Below are positions 36,524-44,685 of a stretch of DNA of 44,685 bases, in pieces. Within the stretch, counting starts at the first letter, position 1, and each line of letters starts with the position of its first letter. Under the pieces are notes generated by a model that was not told the origin of the DNA, made no database searches, and saw only the letters and a program-made list of their open reading frames with translations. A program made the translations under genes and the position numbers. The stretch covers positions 823,436 to 868,120 of the forward strand of contig BJOX01000068.1 in the NCBI GenBank assembly GCA_009731375.1. The letters run 5' to 3'. This DNA is from Paulinella micropora. Lineage: Eukaryota > Cercozoa > Imbricatea > Euglyphida.

Positions 36524-37007
36524 ATTTATTTATGCTTAACATATGATTGATGTACCCTATTTCCCCTATTCTTAACATATGATTGATGTACCCTATTTCC
36601 CCTATTCCCTCCTCACCTCCATCCTCATCATGAGTAATAGACTCTTCGTCTGAATCATGAGCTTCGGACTCCTCTTCTTCTTCTTCAGAACTACCAGAAG
36701 AAGAGGAGTCAGAACCTCCTGCGTTCAGGCTAATCGTCTTTGTCTTTGCTGTTTTCTTTTTTATGAAATCGAATGATTTCAACTTCCTTTTCTCCTTCCC
36801 TACCTCTTTCTTCTGTCGTCTAATCTTTCTCTTCCCTTTACTGCCCTCCTTATTCTCATCTGTCCGAGTCAGACTCAGCTCTCCTACTTTGCTAAGTTGA
36901 CTATTCTTGCTGCCTTCTTCCTTATGGGGCAATTCACACATGTCCGTCTCGAGGGCACTCGGGAAGATTACAGGGGACAATGCAAATCTTGATTTGGTGA
37001 TCCCCAT
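36447..37007 (-). pseudogene. Copia charged ORF with 36-bp tandem duplication
   Basis: Lys/Glu/Ser-rich (KKKTAKTKTISLNAGG, SSSSGSSEEEEEESEAH). Contains an exact 36-bp duplication (36535-36570, 36571-36606) coding for IGEIGYINHML twice. It overlaps the gag 3' end by frame. Confidence 0.5.
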
Positions 37008-38121
37008 GACAATTGTAACAACCTTGGGATACCTTACTACCTTGGTTTCCCATGAGGTTGACTGTTATGGGGTCGTTCTTGGTATCCACACCAGATAAAG
37101 TTTTAGACGAAAGGGAACGGAAACCGCCCCCTGACGAGTAAAGTTTCTTCATTTTGTTTTTGGATTCCTCTGTTTGAGCAACCTGTTCTATTACTTTTAC
37201 AAAGGATTCCCAACCCGGTCGTTCCTCCGGAAGGAGGCTGGTAACCTTGTTGCGAAAACTGTCGAACTCAGTCAGGTGTTCTATCTTTTTCATGACCATT
37301 TCGATCTTTACGAGTTCTGGGTATGGGACTTTCATGACTGACTCTTGATCTGCAATGTTACTGTGGAAGAGGGTCAACCATGATCTTACGTCTTGAACCT
37401 TTTTGGGGTAGGAAAGGTCAAGGAAGTCTTGTCTTTCTTTCCATTTAACAAGATCAAGACCTCCGTACCTCTTCCTCAGTGCCATGAAACACTCGACTCC
37501 ATCCGACCCCGCTGTTCTAATTACAGACATAGCCTCCTTGTCCTTTGAACAGGACTGAATTAAGAGGGCAAAGATAAATCGGTTGTGTTTCAGTCTGTCT
37601 CTTTCTTCAACTTGCTGGTAGTACTTAGTTGTAGCAAAAGATGTAATAAGGGGGTTCGGTCTAGATGCGGTAGTTAGTATAGGGACCGAACTCCCCTCAG
37701 GCTCTTTATGCTCAGCAGTTTCTGTGGAAGGAGAATGATCAGGCAAAGCAGAGCTATTTCTAGCTCCTTGTTCCTTTTTGACAGGTAAGGCAGAACTGGA
37801 GGAAGAGCTGGTAGGTTCTTTCTTTACGGCAGCTGTAGGTTTCTTACTCTCTGCCCTATCTTGACTCTCATCCTCGCTATCTCCGGAAGGTGAAAGGGGT
37901 GGTTCAGTAGGTATATTGAAAGAAACCGTCAGCTGTGCTTGTGTAAACAGAGGGTGTCGTTTGTGGGGGGGTAGCTCCCCTATTGCTAAGGGATCATAGA
38001 TCGCCAGGACAGCGAGGAACCCATATTCCCAATTATCCCAATCTGGGTCTCTGCTGTTAAATGGCGGTGGGTCCACTTTAAACCCTCTGTTCATCGACAT
38101 TCCAAACATGGGGTTTGCCAT
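36934..38121 (-). CDS. Copia Gag
   Basis: 395 codons, ATG at 38121 to TGA at 36934. Features: N-terminal FKVDPPPFNSRDPDWDNWEY; a Ser/Lys/Glu low-complexity spacer; a capsid-like helical part (FIFALLIQSCSKDKEAMSVI, MALRKRYGGLDLVKWKERQ); and a C-terminal knuckle QGCYNCHGDHQIKIC (C-x2-C-x3-H-x4-C) with further Cys/His. The domain order fits UBN2-type copia Gag. The longest intact ORF in the element. Confidence 0.88.
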   Translation of the reverse strand: MANPMFGMSMNRGFKVDPPPFNSRDPDWDNWEYGFLAVLAIYDPLAIGELPPHKRHPLFTQAQLTVSFNIPTEPPLSPSGDSEDESQDRAESKKPTAAVKKEPTSSSSSSALPVKKEQGARNSSALPDHSPSTETAEHKEPEGSSVPILTTASRPNPLITSFATTKYYQQVEERDRLKHNRFIFALLIQSCSKDKEAMSVIRTAGSDGVECFMALRKRYGGLDLVKWKERQDFLDLSYPKKVQDVRSWLTLFHSNIADQESVMKVPYPELVKIEMVMKKIEHLTEFDSFRNKVTSLLPEERPGWESFVKVIEQVAQTEESKNKMKKLYSSGGGFRSLSSKTLSGVDTKNDPITVNLMGNQGSKVSQGCYNCHGDHQIKICIVPCNLPECPRDGHV

Positions 38122-38255
38122 GTTGGACCAAAGTGCGGAAGGTAGGAGCTAAACTCAGCTACCAATAAAATTCCTACGATTAAGTAGAAATGGAGGAATA
38201 GTTATTAGGGATGAAATGAGTTGATGTGTCTATGCTATGCTGTCTAGCCAATAGA

Positions 38256-38320
38256 CACGTTTGCGGTGTATGTATGTATGTATGTATGTATGTACGTACG
38301 TACGTACGTTATGTATGTAT
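38256..38320. repeat. (TATG)n(TACG)n microsatellite in the copia leader
   Basis: TGTA/TGTATG units change to (TACG)4 then back. Confidence 0.9.
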
Positions 38321-38415
38321 CGTCGATCCTCGCACTTTTCTGTTGAAGGCCTAATGCCTCTCCTTTCAGACTAAGTGCAATTAATTAAAGCTGTTGGCGC
38401 AGAGTTCGCTAATCA

Positions 38416-38428
38416 AGGCTCGATAACC
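38416..38428 (-). other. Copia primer-binding site (probable)
   Basis: Immediately inside the 5' LTR the minus strand reads GGTTATCGAGCC, resembling the TGGTATCAGAGCC site used by many copia elements for tRNA-iMet. Confidence 0.55.
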
Positions 38429-38626
38429 TGTTAGACTACTGTTATTAATAAAGCAATCTATGATGGCAACTACACTCTCAACATACAATAATAACTTTAA
38501 TGTGAAAAGGCGCCAACAGACGCGCCACGTAACTTGACTGGCCGGATCATAAGTAATGGCACTAACGACACCGTTACTCCGATACGGACGGTCCATACTA
38601 TTAATTAATTATTATTAGTTCCAACA
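38429..38626 (-). repeat. Copia 5' LTR
   Basis: 198 bp, TGTTGGAACTAATAAT...GTAGTCTAACA on the minus strand. Followed outward by TTTCC (GGAAA on +). Confidence 0.95.
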
Positions 38627-38631
38627 GGAAA

Positions 38632-39653
38632 TCAAGGCTGGGAAGACTACTCGCCTCCACTCCAACCTCTCTCGCACTCAGACTATCCAATTTATCTATG
38701 ATTTATTGACCAGCTATGTGAGCGACGTACGGGATATCCTACGAAAGAACCACAAGGACAAGGCTACATCGCTGCCCCAGGTCCCCATTTCCCCTCAAGC
38801 TAGCCTGGACCTTCTTCGTAACCCCGACTGGACCGACGCTGAAGTCCACGCCCATTACCTGGGACCTACTGGCTCGCTAGCAGCTGCAGAGAGGCATTGG
38901 AATCAAATTGGCAACTTCATTCCTGTCGAAGTCTTTCACAACTACTACCCAGCCGCTGTTTCAGCTGCTGGATTGGCAGGACCACCATCGACAGCTGCAC
39001 TTTCGGGTATACCAACTGGCACTACATCGGCCCCAGCACCAACATCGACTGGTTCATCTGGTTTGTTACCTACTGGACGCTCCCCTGCACCAACATCGAC
39101 TAGCTCATCTAAACAAGCATCCCTCCAGGATGATTTGCCTCGTGCTCCCTGCATGAACTCAGCTGTCCCGACCCATGTCGATGAAGCCAAAGCTGCCATA
39201 CGGCTCCTCGCAACCATTCCACTGCCCAGAGCAGACTCTACTCTGTGGCTCGCCATCGACGGCACAAGCACCGCTTTGGAGAGGAAACTCGAAACCCTCC
39301 CTTGTCGCATCATTCGCGCTAGCCTAAAAAACGATCCACTCGTGCCCCGTGGGATTTGGCTATCGTCATCCCCTGTGCTGACTGCTCTCTTACCGTCGCG
39401 CGGACTTTGTTCGCCCTTCAGAAGCCATTCGCTCTACTCATGCCGGACGACCGCATCGACGACATCCCGCATCGTATCCTTCTACAAGAAACCGTCGACG
39501 CGTGTCACCAAATCGGATTTGAAAACAACTTGGTTTGGTTACTCTTTGGCCTCCACATGGAATGGAGCTACAAATACCCTCTTGTCGCTACTTCACGCGC
39601 TCCCCGCACCGCTTAAGCGAGTCAACTTTGACACCGTTTTAAAAGCAGAATAG
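38632..39653 (+). pseudogene. Unrecognised ORF, 3' part, split by copia insertion
   Basis: Continues in frame from 30001. It starts IKAGKTTRLHSNLSRTQ, then FIYDLLTSYVSDVRDILRK and a Ser/Thr/Pro/Gly-rich spacer with repeated APTSTGSS/APTSTSSS, ending TAG at 39651-39653. From about 39350 a different frame looks more protein-like (CADCSLTVARTLFALQKPFA, ending at 39616), so a frameshift near 39350 is likely. No known family. Confidence 0.55.
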
Positions 39654-40316
39654 GAACAGCGATTGGTTCTCACCACAGTTTCCTTAGCGCCACTTAGGTA
39701 TTATCATCATCGGCGAATCCTTCACATTGCCCGTCCTCCAGCAAGACAGGCAAGCAAGAGTTAAGGAATAGGCATCCCCCCATCACTCTCGAATGGGTTT
39801 TACCCATCGTAATGGCTTCACCCGCCCCCCGCCCAGCGCTTTTCTCACTTGAACCGTCATCGTCCCTAGAAATATTACGCCATGACCGGCGTACCCATGT
39901 AAGTCCTTGATCGCCTCTTATGCCTGCAGGTCAACGATTATTCTCACCGAACTTGAACCCCTCAGTGGTTATATCGGCACGGCACACTTGGTGCTTCATT
40001 GGTTCATCTTGGCTATGAGATCGTTAAGGAGATACCCGGCCATCTAATTTTCCACGGCTCGACATCGCCTCCCGATATCAACGCTCGCTACTGTGCCTCA
40101 ATTGTCCCAGTCCCGCTGCAATCCAAGGATATCCGGCCCCTGCTGATCATCGTCTGCATCGCGCCAGTATAGACGCATCCTTCTTCTACTCTCCTATGGT
40201 TTAAGAGACTCACCCACCTCTCTTTTTCCTTTTGAAATTCTTTTTTAGTGAGACAACATACATCGTTCGTTAATCACTCATTCTGTACGAAACTCAACTC
40301 AACTGTTAGGTCTGGG
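39654..40316. other. No gene seen
   Basis: Follows the split ORF. Ends with GGTCTGGGGGGGGGGGGAGC, a polypurine run directly before repeat Z. Confidence 0.5.
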
Positions 40317-40948
40317 GGGGGGGGGAGCTATCAGACTGAGCACCTTAACGACCGGCCAAAACCTTTACCGTTGATAAGACACTCTTTTTGACCGGTTCAT
40401 TAGATTCTCCTCTGCATTACGTTTCGACTTCACTAAGCAGTTTTCGATTTCGTTCAGAAATGATTTCAAACGATCAGTTCAAAGTTCTTTTCAGCTATTG
40501 CCGTTTTTCACTCAAGAGAAAACTACACATACTCAACTGAGCAGCCATAGTGTTTTTATTAAGAGTTCGTTGTATCTGCCCACTTGAAGAGTTGCATACA
40601 AACTCACAGCCTTCAAGTTCTTGTGTGTGAATTAATGGAATGACACCAACCCTTTTTGACAGTCGCCTCTCAGTCGGCGATGGTCTTCTCCTTCAGCTCG
40701 CTTGCAGTGCCAGAGTTCAAGTTAGGCGCTCAGTGCCAATGCTCATAACTTCACCCACTGGACAACTTTCACCACGGACTCCACTTTATTTAGAGTCTGA
40801 GAGATAGGATAATCAACAACATGTCACTAAGCCGCGGCCACACCGGGGCCCTAAACAGCCAGTTTAATCTTTTAATTCACCGTTACACTTAGAGTGATAT
40901 AGGTAAAATAGGTAATTGTCATTGGGTGGGCCGGTATGACTAAATACA
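40317..40948 (+). repeat. Composite LTR-like block: poly-G, Z, P, Q, copy B
   Basis: A 12-13 G run is followed by Z (40329-40512), P (~40505-40541), Q (~40544-40614) and LTR-like copy B (40624-40948). A polypurine tract followed by a repeated terminal block is the arrangement expected at the 3' end of an LTR element in + orientation. The matching 5' terminus near 29446 has the blocks in a different order. Confidence 0.6.
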
Positions 40949-40959
40949 TTATTAGTTGA

Positions 40960-41160
40960 AATAGTAAATCATATGTTCATTGCGAGATGGCCGCACTAAT
41001 GTGCCAAGTTTCGTCGACTGTGTTCAATCGCAGTGCCCCAGAGGCTGGGTAGTTGTGAGTATTAATAAGACTCCGACCGTCCGATGGCGGCACCTTGATA
41101 GTTCATTAATTGTAATAATATCAACACTTCCAATTACTTTAAAGTGCCGCAGTTTCTGAT
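40960..41160 (-). repeat. Possible diverged solo LTR related to the copia LTR
   Basis: On the minus strand TGTTGATATTATTACAATTA...GGACGGTCGGAGT resembles the start of the copia LTR. The external CAACACTTCC with a following TTTAAAGTGCCGCAGTTTCT resembles the bases beside the 3' LTR. Weak similarity only. Confidence 0.35.
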
Positions 41161-41560
41161 TCATCTCTAACAATGCAGCCTCCGTCTGAGGCTAGCTGCC
41201 GATCCGACAACTACTTGCAGTACTTAGTGTTGACATTACATTCAAGAGCCGGGCAAAAAATCCTCTGGTCACTTTTGATATCGTCGTTGTCATCGATCAG
41301 AAGTTACGGATGGCCATGCTAAAGCCATCAGAACAGGAGTTACTGATGGCTGATTAGCACTTTTGTATCTCTGAATCGAATTCTGATCAAGAAAATGAGA
41401 ACAAACTTGGACGATTTTGCCAAGGTCTTGTGTATCGATAGTTATGGTGAGGGGGCTTTTTTCACCGCCTCAGGCTGGGGTAAGACTCTCAGCTTTCGCT
41501 TGCAAGCCCACCCAGTCCAGTCATGGAGACACAGAAACAGTACAGCGAGACAGAGACACT
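41161..41560. other. No gene seen
   Basis: ORF 41395-41817 runs into a (GA)n tract and shows no family similarity. Confidence 0.5.
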
Positions 41561-41599
41561 GCAGACAGAGCGAGCGAGAGAGCGAGCGAGAGAGCGAGA

Positions 41600-41661
<62 letters not shown>

Positions 41662-41668
41662 GAGAAGC
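41561..41668. repeat. (GA)n with GAGC variants
   Basis: About 110 bp of purine dinucleotides. Confidence 0.95.
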
Positions 41669-41685
41669 TGCCACACTCCCTGTTG

Positions 41686-41775
41686 AGTTGGTTGATACTC
41701 GAGATATCGCCACCCTGCCCAACCATCGCCCCCCCATCCCCCAATTGTCTAAACGTTTCTGTCCGTCGGTCCGTG

Positions 41776-41816
<41 letters not shown>

Positions 41817-42444
41817 AGGCGAAGCTATGAGAAGTTCTTTGCAGCAAACTGGCAAACGCCCTGTGCGGGTTGATGCTCGTTTCTGCCCATCTGTCTATTT
41901 CTCTCTACTCCCCTAAGGGGAAGCTAGGTTCTTGACAGCAACTGCCAGATGCCCTGTGTTGCTTGGTCTGTCCATCTGTCCCGGTGTCCGTCTTTCTCTG
42001 CTCCCAAGTAGACTAAGGTGAAGTTAGAAGTCCTTGACAGCGTTAACTCCCGTGTCATGAGTCTCTTCGTGACTAGCATCTATCTCGTCATGACCGCTTG
42101 CTAAGTCAGCAGCTGTGAGAACATAAGATGAGTTAGGCGATCTACGATTAACACCCAAAACCAAAGTTTCTATCTCTAAGTCTTCTGCTGGCTGACTTGA
42201 GATCTCAGCTAAAGTCCCCCATGTGAGTTGATAGTCGTTTCTGCCCGTCTGTCTATCGCTCTCTACTCCCTAAGGAAAAGTTAAAAATTCTTCACAGTAA
42301 ACTGCCAAAGGCCGTGTGTGGATGAGTCTGGTTGTTTGTGTCAGTCTATCTGTGTGTCTCTCTCTGGTCCCTAAGGAAAAGCTAGTAGCTACAAGTTCTT
42401 GACAGGCAACTGCCAAACGCCCGGTTTAGGTTGATGTTCGTTTT

Positions 42445-42496
<52 letters not shown>

Positions 42497-42604
42497 TAGT
42501 CATAAGGAAATTTAGAAGTTCTTCACGGCAAATTGCCAAATGCCCCGTGTGGGTTGATAGTCGAGAAAGCGGCCACCCTGTCCCACCATCGCCCCAACAG
42601 CCTA
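41686..42604 (-). repeat. Array of partial exon-like units separated by (CT)n
   Basis: Units at about 41686-41745, 41815-41885, 41914-41985, 42013-42050, 42205-42255, 42271-42345, 42371-42450 and 42503-42601. In minus-strand reading they share a core: DYQPTRGIWQFAVKNF-stop, EHQPKPGVWQLPVKNL-stop, GLWQFTVKNF-stop, EHQPAQGVCQFAAKNFS-stop. The first unit has only the 5' part (AMVGQGG, then RYLEYQPTQQGVWQL after a 1-nt deletion). Most others have only the 3' part. Confidence 0.7.
42512..42601 (-). CDS. Most complete unit: candidate terminal exon
   Basis: On the minus strand, acceptor GCGCGTAG then 29 codons AVGAMVGQGGRFLDYQ, PTRGIWQFAVKNF and TAA. It is phase 0 and fits splicing from the exon at 42898-42937. 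Conservative differences from other units (F/Y, D/E, I/V, F/L) suggest past protein-level constraint. Family unknown. Confidence 0.45.
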   Translation of the reverse strand, partial: AVGAMVGQGGRFLDYQPTRGIWQFAVKNF

Positions 42605-42614
42605 CGCGCAAGCA

Positions 42615-42747
42615 TATTATATATATATATATATATACATACATACATATATATATATACATAGATAATATATGTAATATATGTATACATATTATATATA
42701 TACAGATATGTACTAGTGCGTGTACAGTATATAAATATAAAAGAGAG

Positions 42748-42815
<68 letters not shown>

Positions 42816-42854
42816 GTGTGGAGGTAGTGTTGGTGCAGTGTGTGTGTCCGTAAG

Positions 42855-42892
<38 letters not shown>
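42615..42892. repeat. Microsatellite stretch: (AT)n, (GA)n, (GT)n, (GA)n
   Basis: Would be the intron between the two candidate minus-strand exons. It starts on that strand as GTCTCTCTCT. Confidence 0.85.
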
Positions 42893-42897
<5 letters not shown>

Positions 42898-42937
42898 CTG
42901 CTCTAAACGAGCCTTGTACTTAGCCACCGCCGCGCCC
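42898..42937 (-). CDS. Candidate small exon
   Basis: On the minus strand, acceptor GCTGCGTAG then GAAVAKYKARLEQ and donor CAG|GTCTCT (40 nt). Non-repetitive coding sequence between a GATA array and a (CT)n tract, like the exons at the left end of the window. Family unknown. Confidence 0.4.
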
Positions 42938-42965
42938 CTACGCAGCAACATAGACATCAATCATT

Positions 42966-43160
<195 letters not shown>

Positions 43161-43172
43161 GAGTTTATCTAG

Positions 43173-43457
43173 GAGCGTCGCGTAGCCAAAGGCCATAGGC
43201 GTCCTACCAGCTCCCTCATAGCCAATGGCCAGCGGAGGGATCCACTTACCAAGCACGAAGTGCAGGGTAAGTACCTTTTATGGGCGAGCTCAAAGGAAAC
43301 ACCCAACTCAAAAGCTACCCATGGTGCAGCATGGCGAGGTAGCCAACCGGCATGTGGTGCAGTTTGCTCTAGGAGGGTTGGTCTTCATCGCCAATGTCCC
43401 GCCCCCTCGCTCAATTTTTCTTACATCCAGGGGAGGGACGACCTCCGGGATAGATAG
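43173..43457 (+). CDS. Unrecognised ORF between GATA arrays
   Basis: Preceded by TTTATCTAG (possible acceptor). Open for 94 codons from ERRVAKGHRRPTSSLIANGQ to GRDDLRDR and TAG, the stop lying in the GATA array. It contains a strong donor consensus, GCAGG|GTAAGT (43262-43271), so it may be an exon plus intron. The opposite strand is also open (FGYATLLDK), so the coding strand is unsure. Confidence 0.3.
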   Translation, partial: ERRVAKGHRRPTSSLIANGQRRDPLTKHEVQGKYLLWASSKETPNSKATHGAAWRGSQPACGAVCSRRVGLHRQCPAPSLNFSYIQGRDDLRDR

Positions 43458-43469
43458 ATAGATAGATAG

Positions 43470-43511
<42 letters not shown>
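43451..43511. repeat. (GATA)n microsatellite, tail of R1 copy 3
   Basis: Reverse complement of the CTAT tail. Confidence 0.95.
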
Positions 43512-43514
<3 letters not shown>

Positions 43515-43714
43515 GAGATATCGACTAATGTCAGAAAAAAGGAGCTTCTGATTTCGTCAACCAAGGAAGTCTGTGAATAAAGTATTGACCCGATGCCCAG
43601 CTAAGCCGTGATGTTTGCACGGAAGGGACTGATACAGGCGATACCAAAGCTCCCTAGTACCAGGCGGGGCCAGGGCTCGTTCCATAAGCGCCCCTTGCAG
43701 AACGAGCTCCCACC
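43512..43714 (-). repeat. R1 dispersed repeat, copy 3
   Basis: Reverse complement of 1-215 with few differences, running into the N gap at the GTGGG of its start. Confidence 0.9.
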
Positions 43715-44124
43715 NNNNNNNNNNNNNNNNNNNNNNNNNNNNNNNNNNNNNNNNNNNNNNNNNNNNNNNNNNNNNNNNNNNNNNNNNNNNNNNNNNNNNN
43801 NNNNNNNNNNNNNNNNNNNNNNNNNNNNNNNNNNNNNNNNNNNNNNNNNNNNNNNNNNNNNNNNNNNNNNNNNNNNNNNNNNNNNNNNNNNNNNNNNNNN
43901 NNNNNNNNNNNNNNNNNNNNNNNNNNNNNNNNNNNNNNNNNNNNNNNNNNNNNNNNNNNNNNNNNNNNNNNNNNNNNNNNNNNNNNNNNNNNNNNNNNNN
44001 NNNNNNNNNNNNNNNNNNNNNNNNNNNNNNNNNNNNNNNNNNNNNNNNNNNNNNNNNNNNNNNNNNNNNNNNNNNNNNNNNNNNNNNNNNNNNNNNNNNN
44101 NNNNNNNNNNNNNNNNNNNNNNNN
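43715..44124. other. Assembly gap (410 N) within or beside R1
   Basis: Left side ends CTCCCACC and right side begins CCCACCTCCAT, the same R1 sequence in the same orientation. Confidence 0.95.
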
Positions 44125-44272
<148 letters not shown>

Positions 44273-44685
44273 GGCAAACCCGAGGCTGGGGTCGCAGGCA
44301 TGCGCCTTGTTGGCCCAACACTGGAACAACGCAATCTATACGAACACATGCATGTACACAGATTAGAAAGTGTGAAAGATCAATCAATAACAGGTAGGTG
44401 TCTTTTTGGCGAAATACAGCAACAAGCAATCTATACACAGACATAGATACACACACACATCCACATAAAACACGCACATACATGCATATTAGCAAGGTCG
44501 AAAGGGCAACCTATACGCTTGCCCTGCAACTCCCCTTTTCCTCTCTCTCTTCCTCTCTCTTCCTCTCTCTGTCCCTTTCCCCCCTTATTTTCTTCGTCCT
44601 GGGCAAGGCGGTTCAGGTCTTTGCCCCTCCCCCACCGACCCACCCACCTCTCTCTTTCTCCCCCCTCTCTCTTTCTCCCCCTTTT
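44273..44685. other. No gene recognised
   Basis: On the minus strand VLGQQGACLRPQPRV leads to CCT|GTCTATCTATC, an exon-like piece next to CTAT repeats, but nothing supports it further. The right end is CT-rich. Confidence 0.4.

Larger units (their letters stand above)
30002..38626 (-). mobile_element. Ty1/copia retrotransposon, near-complete structure, RT core deleted
   Basis: 8.6 kb flanked by 199/198-bp LTRs and a GGAAA target duplication (29997-30001, 38627-38631). On the minus strand the order is LTR, leader, gag with zinc knuckle, long linker, protease-like domain, integrase, RT remnants, RNase H, polypurine tract CCAGGGGGAG, LTR. Integrase before RT is the copia order. The RT palm with YVDD is absent, and gag-pol has several frameshifts, so it is not autonomous. 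Confidence 0.95.

Overview
The window is eukaryotic nuclear DNA from a scaffold. It has spliceosomal GT-AG introns, two intron-bearing actin genes, a LINE-type reverse transcriptase, tRNA-derived SINEs, a Ty3/gypsy and a Ty1/copia retrotransposon, and abundant microsatellites. Six runs of N mark assembly gaps. The actin is highly conserved and does not place the organism; an alga or other protist is my guess only. Termination codons look standard (TAA in actin, TGA in the left-hand gene).

Layout. (1) 1-5538, + strand: the 3' part of a gene whose conserved pieces read as the AAA/STAND ATPase module of the type found beside adenylyl/guanylyl cyclase domains (soluble adenylyl cyclase-like). Its small phase-0 exons are separated by introns made almost wholly of microsatellite DNA, and those introns carry truncated copies of neighbouring exons. 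A dispersed repeat (called R1 here) sits at the window start, in one intron, and at the far right in inverted orientation. (2) 5539-12607: mostly non-genic, with microsatellites, a SINE, a decayed LINE reverse transcriptase on the minus strand and a fragment of an LTR-like repeat. (3) 12608-17120: a large palindrome with two divergent, almost identical three-exon actin genes. (4) 17121-20100: repeat fragments, SINE copies and (AAT)n arrays with a gap. (5) 20160-28200, minus: a decayed Ty3/gypsy element broken by stops, frameshifts and two 10-N gaps. Its gag carries a CCCH-type zinc finger and an RGG-rich tail. (6) 28950-40950: a mosaic of repeats around a long unrecognised ORF that is split by a Ty1/copia element (30002-38626, minus). 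That element has clear LTRs and a 5-bp target duplication, but its reverse-transcriptase core is missing. Joining the two target flanks restores one reading frame. (7) 41400-44685: a second place where exon-like coding pieces are repeated among (CT)n tracts, then GATA arrays, an unrecognised ORF, an R1 copy and a gap.

The most unusual feature is the combination, at both ends of the window, of microsatellite-built introns and serial one-sided exon copies embedded in the repeat arrays. This could be a mode of exon duplication or decay driven by microsatellite instability, or partly an assembly artefact; long reads and cDNA would separate these. Almost everything between the genes is mobile-element derived.
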